64,000 nt of DNA, from positions 2,976,001 to 3,040,000 of the forward strand of contig NZ_AP020337.1 of the NCBI RefSeq assembly GCF_009176725.1. The letters run 5' to 3'. The position numbers and the translations under genes are program-made. The DNA comes from Pseudomonas sp. KUIN-1. GTDB taxonomy: Bacteria > Pseudomonadota > Gammaproteobacteria > Pseudomonadales > Pseudomonadaceae. The notes beneath the pieces are model-generated. The model had not been told where the DNA came from, searched no databases, and saw only the letters and a list, made by a program, of their open reading frames with translations. Position 1 is the first letter of the stretch; every line of letters starts with the position of its first letter. Below are positions 50,975 through 62,900 of this stretch, in pieces.

Positions 50975-53900
50975 GGCGAGTATTACAGCGGCAAAGCCGA
51001 TGAAGTGGAGGTTCCCGCCCAGGCGATTACGCCGGGCTGCGAGCACATCACTCCCGCCATGTTGCCGCTGATCAAACTCGACCAGGCGGCCATCGAAACC
51101 ATCGTTGCCCGCGTCCCTGGCGGTGTGCGCAATGTGCAGGACATCTACTCGCTGGCGCCATTGCAAGAGGGCATTCTTTATCACCACATCGCCGCTGAGC
51201 AGGGCGACCCTTACGTACTGCAAGCACAGTTCACGATTGCTAGCCGGGAACGTTTCGACGAATTCACCACGGCCTTGCAGCAGGTCATCGACCGCCACGA
51301 CATCCTGCGTACCAGCGTGGTATGGGAAGGCCTCGCCGAGCCGGTACAGGTTGTCTGGCGCAAGGCTGATCTGGTGCTCAGCGAAATCATCATTGACCCG
51401 GCCGCGGGCCCCGCCAGCGAGCAATTGCAACAACGCTTCGACCCACGGCATTACCGTCTCGATATCAGCCAGGCACCGTTGCTGCGTCTGGCCTTCACCC
51501 ACGACGTGGCCAACCAGTGCTGGGTGGCGATGCTGCTGTTTCACCACATCGCCATCGACCATGCGGCGCTGGACCTGGTGCAGCATGAAATCCATGCGCA
51601 CTTGTACGGTCAGGCTCATACCCTGGGCGAGCCGGTACCGTACCGCAACTATGTGGCACAGTCCCGGCTCGGTGTGACGAACAAGCAGCACGAAGGATTT
51701 TTTCGCGAGATGCTCGGCGACATCGATGAGCCAACGTTGCCGTTCGGCCTGCACGATGTGCGCGGCGACGGCCATGGCATCGAAGAAGCGCACCAGACTT
51801 TGCCTGCTGAGCTCAGCCAGCGTTTGCGGGCCCAGGCCCGACAGCAGGGGGTGAGTGCGGCGAGCCTGCATCACCTTGCCTGGGCTCAGGTGCTCGGGCG
51901 CCTGTGCGGGCGTAACGATGTGGTGTTCGGCACAGTACTGCTCGGGCGTATGCAAGGGGGCAACGGGGCTCGCCGGGCCCTGGGGATGTTTATCAACACC
52001 TTGCCGCTGCGCGTAGCCGTGGGTGAGCAGGAGGTGCGCGCCGGGGTCAAGGCGACCCATGCTCGCTTGACCACCTTGCTCGGTCACGAACACGCGTCCC
52101 TCGCGTTGGCCCAACGTTGCAGCGGCGTAGCTGCACCGACGCCACTGTTCAGCGCACTCCTCAACTACCGCCACAGTTCCGCTGAGGCGGTGACCGGTCA
52201 GGCGATTCAATTATGGGAAGGGATCGAGGTAAGAGGCGGCGAAGAACGCACCAACTACCCGTTGATTTTGTCCCTCGATGATCTTGGCGAAGGATTCAGC
52301 CTCAATGTTCAGGCTGTCGCCGGTATCGGCGCCCAGCGGGTTTGCGGCTATATGCAGACGGCGCTGGAAAGCCTGGTGCATGCGCTGGAACAGACGCCAC
52401 ACGCGTCCTTGAACAGCTTGCCGATCTTGCCTGCTGCCGAGCGCGAGCAGTTGCTGGTGGGGTTCAACGGTACGAAGCTGGATTATCCGTCGCAGCAGAC
52501 CATTCATGGCTTGTTCGAAGCACAGGTCGAGCGCACGCCGCAGGCGGTGGCAGTGGTCTACGGCGAACAGCGCCTGACGTATCACGAGCTTAACCAACAG
52601 GCCAACCGTTTGGCGCATGCCTTGCTTAAGCAAGGCGTTCAGCCGGACTCACGGGTCGGGATCTGCGTTGAACGTGGGGCAGAGATGGTCGTCGGTTTGC
52701 TGGCGATCCTCAAGGCAGGCGGCGGTTATGTACCGCTCGACCCCGCTTATCCGGTAGAACGAATTGCCTACATGTTGCAGGACAGCGCTCCGGCAGCCGT
52801 GCTGGCCCAGACCGCTACCCAGCGTTTGCTGGCGGACGTTTCGGCGCCTGTGATCAACCTTGATCAGTGCAACTGGCAGGACGAATCCGTCCAGAATCCA
52901 AAGGTGGCGGGGCTGATCTCGGCGCATCTGGCGTACCTGATCTATACCTCGGGTTCGACCGGCCTGCCGAAGGGCGTGATGATCGAGCACCGCAACACCG
53001 TTAACTTCCTGACCTGGGCCCACAATGCTTTTGAGGGCTCGGTATTGGAGAAAACGCTGTTCTCCACCTCTTTGAATTTCGACCTTGCGGTCTACGAGTG
53101 CTTCGCGCCGCTCACCTCGGGCGGCAGCATCAAGGTCGTCAGGAACGTTCTTGAACTGCAACACGGCGAGCACGACATCGGCCTGATCAACACTGTCCCG
53201 TCGGCGCTGAAAGCGCTGCTGGACGTTAACGGGCTGCCGGATTCGGTCCACACCGTGAACGTGGCCGGTGAAGCGCTCAAGCGCAACCTGGTAGAAAACC
53301 TGTTCGAAAAAACCGGCGTCCAGCGTCTGTGCAACCTCTATGGCCCTTCGGAAACCACCACCTACTCAAGCTGGGTCGCGATGGACCGCGAAGACGGCTT
53401 CGCTCCACACATTGGCAAACCGGTCGGCAATACGCAGTTTTACCTGCTGGATGAGCAGCGGCAGCCCGTGCCATTGGGTGTTGCGGGTGAAATCTACATC
53501 GGCGGCGCCGGCGTGGCGCGGGGTTATCTGAACCGTGACGACCTCACGGCCGAGCGCTTCCTCACGGATCCGTTCAGCCAGCAGCCAGCGGCACGCATGT
53601 ACCGCACCGGTGACCTTGGCCGTTATTTGCCAGACGGCAATATCGAATATCTGGGCCGTAACGACGATCAGGTCAAAATCCGTGGCTTCCGTATCGAACT
53701 GGGTGAGATCGATGCGCGCCTGACCAAACACCCGGAAGTCCATGAAGCGGTGGTCACTGCCCGCGAAGACATTCCCGGCGACAAGCGTCTGGTGGCTTAT
53801 TACACCCTGATCCCAAGGCAGGCTTCGGTGGACATCGACAACCTGCGCGGCTGGCTGCAGGAACAACTCCCGGCCTACATGATCCCTGTGGCCTACGTGC

Positions 53901-56900
53901 GTCTCGACGCAATGCCGCTGACTCCGAACGGCAAGCTCCACCGCCAGGCGCTGCCAGCGCCGGAAAGTGACTTGCTGATCAGCCGTGGCTACGAAGCCCC
54001 TCAGGGCGAAATCGAAACGCAGATCGCGGTTATCTGGCAAGAATTGCTGGGCGTCGAGCAGGTCGGTCGTCACGACAACTTCTTCGAACTCGGTGGTCAT
54101 TCGCTGCTGGCAGTCAGCCTGATCGGGCGCATGCGTCACATCGGTCTGAGTGCTGATGTAAAAGTGCTGTTCAGCCAACCGACCCTCGCCGCACTGGCCA
54201 GTGCCGTGGGCGGCAGCGATGAACCCGGCAGTGATGAAGTAACCGTAGCGACCAACCTGATCACCCCGGGTTGCCAACGCATCACTCCAGACCTCTTGCC
54301 GCTGATCAAACTGACCCAGGAGCAGATCGACCTGGTGGTGGCCTGTGTGCCCGGCGGCGCAGCGAACGTGCAGGACATCTACCCGCTGGCACCGTTGCAG
54401 GAAGGCATTCTCTATCATCATATCGCCGCAGAGCAGGGCGATCCTTACGTACTGCAGAGCCAGTTCGCCTTTGACAGCCGCGCTCACCTGGATTCCTTTG
54501 CTCAGGCCCTGCAAACGGTCATCAACCGCCATGACATCCTGCGCACTTCCATGCACTGGGAAAGCCTCGACGAGCCGTTGCAAGTGGTCTGGCGCCATGT
54601 TGAGCTCAGCGTCGAAGACGTTCAGCTCAACCCTGACCTCGGTGATATATCCCGTCAGTTGCAAGAGCGCCTCGACCCACGCCAGATGCGCCTGGACATC
54701 CGTCAGGCGCCCTTGATGCGCCTGGTATGTACCCTGGACACCGTCAATCAGCGCTGGCTGGCGACCTTGATGTTTCACCACATGATCCTTGACCACACCG
54801 CGCTGGATCAGGTGCGCCATGAAATGCAGGTCTGCCTGCTCGGTCAGGCCGATCAGCTGGGCGACTCCATTCCTTACCGCAATTATGTCGCGCAGGCCCG
54901 ACTCGGCCTGAACGAACAGGACCATGAGCTGTTCTTCAAGGACATGCTGGGCGACATCGACGAGCCGACGCTGCCGTTCGGCCTGCACGATGTACAAGGC
55001 GACGGCAGTGCTATCGATCAGGCGCGTCTGATGCTGGACGGCGGTTTGAGCCAGCGTCTGAGAGTTCAGGCGCGCCAGCTCGGGGTCAGCGCGGCAAGCC
55101 TGATCCACCTGGCGTTCGCGCAAATGCTGGGTCGCCTCAGCGGACGCGAACAGGTGGTGTTCGGCACTGTATTGATGGGTCGGATGCAGAGCGGCGAGGG
55201 TGCCGAACGAGCCCTTGGCATGTTCATTAATACCTTGCCGCTGCGAGTCGACCTGGGCAAACAGGGCGTGCGTGACGGGGTCAAAGCCACGCATCAGCGG
55301 TTGACAGGGTTGCTCGGGCATGAGCATGCGTCGCTGGCACTGGCCCAACGTTGCAGTGGCGTGGTCGCACCGGCTCCGTTGTTCAGCGCCTTGCTCAATT
55401 ACCGTCACAGCAGCGTTGCCGTGACCGATACGGCAATGGCGGCTTGGGATGGCATGCAGTCTTTGGGACTGGACGATGAAGAACGCACCAACTACCCGCT
55501 GACCTTGAACGTCGATGATCTGGGCGAAGGGTTCAGCCTGACGGCATTGGTGGCTTCGTCAATCGGCGCCAAACGTGTGTGCGGCTACATGCATACGGCG
55601 CTGGAAACCTTGTTGACGGCGCTGGAGCAGACGCCACAAGCGTCGTTACAAGGGTTGTCGATCCTGCCGGCTGTCGAGCGTGAGCAATTGCTGGCGGGAT
55701 TCAACGACACCGCGCTGGATTACCCGCACGAACAGACCATTCACGGGATGTTTGAAGCGCAGGTCGAGCGCACGCCGGAGGCGGTGGCAGTGGTCCACGG
55801 CGAACGGCGTCTGACGTATCGCGAGCTTAACGAGCAGGCCAACCGCTTGGCGCATGCCTTGCGCAAACAGGGCGTTGAGCCGGATTCGCGGGTCGGGATC
55901 TGTGTCGAGCGTGGCGCGGAGATGGTCGTCGGCTTGCTGGCGATCCTCAAGGCAGGCGGCGGTTATGTACCGCTGGATCCGGCTTACCCGATAGAGCGGA
56001 TCGCTTATATGCTGCAGGACAGCGCTCCGGCAGCAGTGCTGGCGCAAACCGCTACTCAAGGCTTGCTGGCTGACGTTTCGGTACCTGTCATCAATCTTGA
56101 TCTGAGCGATTGGCAGGACGGATCCGTCCAGAACCCACAGGTGGCGGGGCTGACTTCTGCGCATCTGGCGTACCTGATCTACACCTCAGGTTCGACCGGC
56201 TTGCCGAAGGGCGTGATGATTGAGCACCGCAACACCGTTAACTTCCTGACTTGGGCGCACACGGCTTTCGACGCTTCTGCACTGGAAAAAACGCTGTTCT
56301 CCACCTCATTGAACTTCGACCTTGCGGTCTACGAGTGCTTTGCGCCGCTGACTTCGGGCGGCAGCATCAAAGTCGTCAAAAACGTTCTGGAACTGCAACA
56401 CGGTGAACATGACATCGGCCTGATCAACACCGTGCCTTCGGCGCTCAAGGCGTTGCTGGAAGTCGACGGCCTGCCGACGTCGGTCCACACCGTGAACGTT
56501 GCCGGTGAAGCACTCAAACGCAGTCTGGTCGAATCGTTGTTCGAAAACACTGGCGTGCAGCGCCTGTGCAACCTCTACGGCCCTTCGGAAACCACCACCT
56601 ACTCAAGCTGGGTAGCGATGGATCGCGAAGACGGTTTTGCTCCGCACATCGGCAAGCCGGTCGGCAATACGCAGTTCTATCTGCTGGACGAACAGCAACA
56701 GCTGGTTCCATTGGGTGTCGCCGGTGAAATCTACATCGGCGGTGCGGGTGTGGCGCGGGGCTACCTGAACCGTGATGACCTGACCGCCGAGCGCTTCCTC
56801 GCAGATCCGTTCAGCCAGCAGCCAGCGGCACGCATGTACCGCACCGGTGACCTGGGTCGCTACTCGGCGGATGGCAATATCGAATACCTGGGCCGTAACG

Positions 56901-59900
56901 ACGATCAGGTCAAAATCCGTGGATTCCGTATCGAGTTGGGCGAGATCGATGCGCGCCTGGCCAAACACGCAGCGGTCCACGAAGCGGTGGTCACCGCTCG
57001 CGAAGATGTGCCGGGTGACCAGCGTCTGGTGGCTTATTACACCCTGATCGCCGGGCATGCGTCGGTAGACATCGACAGCCTGCGCGGCTGGCTGCAGGAC
57101 CAACTCCCGGCCTACATGATTCCGGTGGCCTATGTGCAGCTCGACTCACTGCCGCTGACGCCGAACGGCAAGCTCGACCGCAAGGCCCTGCCAGCACCGG
57201 AAAGTGATGCACTGATCAGCCGTGGCTATGAAGCTCCACAAGGCGAAACCGAAACGCAGATCGCTGCGATCTGGCAAGACTTGTTGGGTGTTGCCCAGGT
57301 CAGTCGGCACGACAACTTCTTCGAGCTGGGTGGTCATTCACTGCTGGCAGTCAGCCTGATCGGGCGTATGCGTCAGTCGGGCTTGAGCTCGGACGTGCGC
57401 GTGCTGTTCGGTCAGCCGACGCTGGCTGCACTGGCCGCGGCAGTCGGCGGTGGCATGGAAGTCGTGGTGCCCGCCAATCTGATTCCTGAACACTGCGAAC
57501 ACATCACGCCTGACTTGCTGCCGCTGATCAGCCTGACCCAGGTGCAGATCGACCTGGTGGTTGCGGGGGTGCCGGATGGCGCGGCAAACGTGCAGGACAT
57601 CTACCCGCTGGCCCCCTTGCAGGCGGGGATTCTCTACCACCACCTCAGTGCGGAACAGGGCGACCCCTATGTACTGCAATCGCAGTTTGCTTTTGCAAGT
57701 CAGGAGCGTCTGGAGGATTTCGTCGTGGCCCTGCGACGGGTTATCCAACGCCATGACATCCTGCGTACCGCGCTGGCCTGGGAAGGCCTCGACGAGCCGG
57801 TGCAGGTGGTCTGGCGTCACGCCAGCCTGATCCGCGAGCGTCTGCATCCGGACCCGCAAGGCCCCGATGTGTCTGCACAGCTTCATCAGCGTTTCGACGC
57901 CCGGCACTATCGTCTGGACATTCGTCAGGCACCGATGATGCGTTTGATTCATGCCTGGGATGAGCCCAACCAGCGCTGGCTGGCCTTGCTGCTGTTTCAT
58001 CACCTGGCGCTGGACCACACGGCGCTGGATGTGCTGCGACACGAGATGCAGGCCTGCCTGCTGGGCCAGCAAGCGCAACTGGGCGCGCCGGTGCCGTATC
58101 GCAACTATGTGGCTCAGGCGTGTCTGGGCCTGAGCCGCGAGGAGCACAAGGCATTCTTCCGCGACATGCTGGGCGACGTCGACGAGCCGACGCTACCATT
58201 TGGCCTGCAGGATGTGCAGGGCGACGGTCACGCTATCGAAGAGGCGACGCGGGTCTTGTCTGCGGCGCTGAACCTGCGCCTGCGGGCTCAGGCCCGGCAA
58301 CTGGGCGTGAGCGTTGCCAGCCTGGCGCACCTGGCGTGGGCGCAAGTACTGGGTAAGGTGTCGGGCAAGCAGGATGTGGTGTTCGGCACCGTACTGATGG
58401 GCCGGATGCAGGGTGGTGATGGCGCTGACCGGGCCCTGGGAATGTTTATCAACACCTTGCCGCTGCGGGTTGCCGTAGGTGAGCAGGGCGTGCGGGCCGG
58501 GGTGCAGGCGACGCATGCGCGACTCACGGCATTGCTGGGCCATGAACACGCGTTTCTGGCACTGGCCCAGCGTTGCAGTGGCATATCCGCGCCGACACCG
58601 TTGTTCAGCGCCTTGCTCAACTACCGGCACAGCGCCGAGGCCCGGGTGTCCGAGCAGGCCACACTGGCCTGGCAGGGTATCGAAACCCTCGGTGGAGAGG
58701 AGCGCACCAACTACCCGCTGGCCTTGAATGTCGACGACCTGGGCGATGGTTTCAGCCTGAATGTGCAGGTCAGCGGCAACGTAGGCGCCATGCGGGTGTG
58801 TGACTATATGGAAACCGCGCTTGAGCAGCTGCTTCTGGCGCTGGAGCAGAACCCCGAAGCGCCGCTGAACAGCATTGCGATTCTTTCGGCTGCCGAACGG
58901 GAGCAGCTACTGGTCGGGTTCAATAACACCGCGCTGGATTACCCGCACCAGCAGACCGTGCATGGCCTGTTCGAAGCACAGGTCCGTAACAACCCGGAAG
59001 CTTGCGCCGCAATCCACGACGGCGTTGCCTTGAGTTATACCGAACTCAACACCCGGGCCAACCGTCTGGCGCGGCATCTGCTGGGGCTTGGCGTGCAGCC
59101 GGGTGACAGCGTGGCGATCCTGCTGGAACGCAGCCATGATTTGCTCGCCAGCCAGCTGGCAGTACTCAAATGCGCAGCGGTGTATGTACCACTGGACGTC
59201 AACGCTCCGGTAGAGCGCCAGGCGTTCATGATCGAGGACAGTCAGGCGAGTGTCCTGCTGACCCTCAGTCAGATGTCGCTGACAACCAGCACTCAGCGCG
59301 TCGACCTTGACCGCCTGATGCTAAACGGCCTGGATAACGATGATCTGGCGCTTGCGCAGTCCAGCGAAAGCGTCGCCTACATCATGTACACCTCAGGCTC
59401 CACCGGCACGCCGAAGGGGGTGTTGGTGCCGCACCGGGCCATCAGCCGCTTGGTGATCAACAACGGTTATGCCGACTTCACTGCGCAGGATCGCGTGGCG
59501 TTCGCCTCCAATCCGGCCTTTGACGCCAGCACCCTGGACGTCTGGGCGCCACTGCTCAATGGTGGCTGTGTGGTGGTGATCGGGCAGCACGACTTGCTCT
59601 CGCCACTGAATTTCCAGCGCCTGCTGCTGGAACAATCGGTAACCGTACTGTGGATGACCGCCGGGCTGTTCCATCAATACGCCTCGGGGCTGGGCGAAGC
59701 CTTTTCACGCCTGCGCTACCTGATTGTCGGCGGCGATGTGCTGGACCCGGCAGTGATTGCACGCGTACTGGCGAACAATGCGCCGCAACATCTGCTCAAC
59801 GGTTATGGCCCGACCGAAGCCACGACGTTCTCCGCCACCTACGAGATTGTGTCGGTCGACAATGGCTCGATCCCTATCGGCAAACCGGTGGGCAACACTC

Positions 59901-62900
59901 GCCTGTATGTGCTCGACAGCCAAGGCCAGCCAGTGCCGTTGGGCGTACCCGGCGAGCTGTATATCGGCGGGCAGGGCGTTGCCAAGGGCTATTTGAATCG
60001 GGATGAGTTGAGCACTACGCAGTTTGTCGTCGATCCGTTCAGTGAACAGATCGATGCGCTGATGTACCGCACGGGCGACCTGGTTCGCTGGCGCGCCGAC
60101 GGCAATCTGGAGTACCTGGGTCGCAACGACGATCAGGTCAAAATCCGCGGTTTCCGCGTTGAACTGGGTGAAATCGAAGCGCGTCTGGCTGAACACGCCG
60201 ATGTTCGTGAGGCCGTGGTGCTGTGCCGTCAGGATGTGCCCGGCGACAAGCGTCTGGTGGCTTATGTCACGGCGCAGCAGTCTGAAAACGCGCTGGACAT
60301 CGAACACCTGCGCAATCATCTGCAGGGTACGTTGCCGGACTACATGGTGCCGGCAGCCTACGTGCAGCTCGATGCGCTGCCGCTGACTGCCAATGGCAAG
60401 CTTGATCGCAAGGCGCTGCCGGCGCCGGATGCGCAATCGCTGATCAATCGTGGTTATGAAGCCCCGCAAGGCGAAGTCGAGACCCTGCTGGCAGCGATCT
60501 GGGCGGACGTACTGACGGTCGAACGGGTCGGTCGGCATGATCACTTCTTCGAACTGGGCGGTCATTCGCTGCTGGCGGTGATGCTCATCGAACGTATGCG
60601 TCAGGTCGGCCTGAGTGCCGACGTGCGTGCGCTGTTCAGTCAGCCGACGCTGGCCGCGCTGGCGGCGGCGGTGGGTAGCGGTCGTGAAATTCACGTCCCG
60701 GCCAATGGCATTACAGCGGACTGTCAGCGGATTACACCGGACATGGTGCCGCTGGCAAACCTCGATCAGGTCGCCATCGACCGGATCGTTGCCACGGTAC
60801 CCGGTGGCGTCGCCAACGTGCAGGACATCTACCCGCTGGCGCCGCTGCAGGAAGGTATCCTCTATCACCACCTCAGCGCTGAACGCGGTGATCCGTATTT
60901 ACTGCAATCGCTGTTCAGCTTCGACAGCCAGGAGCATGTCGACGATTTTGCCCGCGCCTTGCAGTTCGTGATCCAGCGTCATGACATCCTGCGCACTGCG
61001 CTGATCTGGGAGGGCCTGGACGAACCGATTCAAGTGGTCTGGCGTCAGGCGTTGCTGATGCGCGAAAGCTTCGATGCCGACCCGCACGGTAGCGACATGG
61101 CAGCACAGTTGCACCAGCGTTTCGACGCCAGGCACCATCGCCTGGACATTCGTCAGGCGCCGATGATGCGTTTGATTCATGCCTGGGACGAGCCAAACCA
61201 GCGCTGGCTGGCGTTGCTGCAGTTCCATCACCTGGTCATGGACCACACCACGCTGGACGTGGTGCGCTACGAGATGCAGGCCAGCCTGCTGGGGCAGGAG
61301 GCGCAACTGGGCGCGGCGGTTCCGTATCGTAACTATGTCGCTCAGGCCCGACTGGGCGTGAGCCAGGACGAGCATGAAGTATTCTTCAGCGACATGCTGG
61401 GCGACGTCGACGAGCCGACGCTGCCGTTCGGTTTGCAGCAGGTGCACGGTGACGGCCATGGCATCGAAGAGGACCAACTGGCGGTAGGTGCAGACCTCAG
61501 CCGCCGCTTGCGGGTCCAGGCCCGTCAACTGGGAGTGAGTGCCGCGAGCCTGGTCCACCTGGCCTGGGCGCGATTGCTGGGTCAGGTCTCGGGCCGTGAC
61601 GACGTGGTGTTTGGCACCGTGCTGCTGGGCCGGATGCAAGGTGGCAACGGCGCCGATCGGGCGCTGGGGATGTTTATCAACACCTTGCCGCTGCGTGTGA
61701 CGCTGGGCAGTCGCAGTGTCTGTGAAAGTGTCAGGGAGGTGCATGACAAACTGACCGCGTTACTCGGCCATGAGCACGCCTCGCTGGCACTGGCCCAGCG
61801 TTGCAGCGGCGTGGTCGCACCGGCGCCGTTGTTCAGCGCCTTGCTCAACTATCGCCACAGCAGCGTTGCCGTGACCGATGAGGCGCTGACGGCCTGGAAT
61901 GGCATGCAATCGCTGGGCGATGAAGAACGCACCAACTATCCGCTGACCCTGAACGTCGATGACCAGGGCGAAGACTTCCTGTTGACGGTCCAGACTGTGC
62001 CTCTGATCGAGGCCGCACGGATCTGCGCCTATATGCAGCAAACCCTGAACAGTCTGGTCGATGCACTGGAACAGGCGCCGCAAACTCCACTGCACGCCAT
62101 TTCGATACTGCCGCGCAAAGAGCGTACCCAGTTGCTCGAACAGTGGAACGAGCCTGGCCAGCACTACGCGAATGAAACACCGATCCACCAGCAGTTCGAA
62201 GCCCATGCCGCAGAACGGCCGGACGCCGTGGCACTGGTGTTCGAAGCGCAGACCCTGAGCTACGGCGAGCTCAACGCACGTGCCAACCAGGTCGCTCATC
62301 GCTTGCTGGCGTTGGGTGTGCGCGCGGATGATCGCGTGGCGATCTGCGTGGAACGTGGCCCGGCGATGATTATCGGCTTGCTGGGCATCCTCAAATCCGG
62401 CGCTGGTTACGTGCCACTGGACCCGGCTTATCCCCCTGAGCGCCTGGCCTACACCCTCGGCGACAGCACACCGGTGGCATTATTGAGCCAGCAGTCAGTG
62501 CAGCAAGCGTTGCCGGTGTCGCAAGTGCCGGTGATCTATCTCGACGATGCCGGTTTGCAGGACGAATCCGTCGACAATCCGCAGATTTCGGTCAAGCCCG
62601 ACGACCTGGCCTACGTGATCTACACCTCCGGCTCAACTGGCCTGCCCAAAGGCGTGATGGTCGAGCATCGCAACGTTGCAAGGCTGTTCTCGGCCACCGA
62701 AGACTGGTTCGGTTTCAATGAACAGGACGTGTGGGCGCTGTTCCACTCGTTCGCCTTCGACTTTTCGGTCTGGGAAATCTGGGGCGCGTTGCTGCATGGC
62801 GGGCGTCTGCTGATTGTGCCGCAGTTGGTCAGCCGTTCACCCGAAGACTTCTACACCCTGCTGTGCAGCACCGCAGTGACGGTGCTCAACCAGACACCGA

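Noticed and set aside
53366..55408. 680-aa open frame on the minus strand opposite sypB, with relatives at 32989-34137 and 45411-46940
   Set aside because: Antisense to syrD, sypA or sypB coding sequence with intact motifs; no recognisable protein family.
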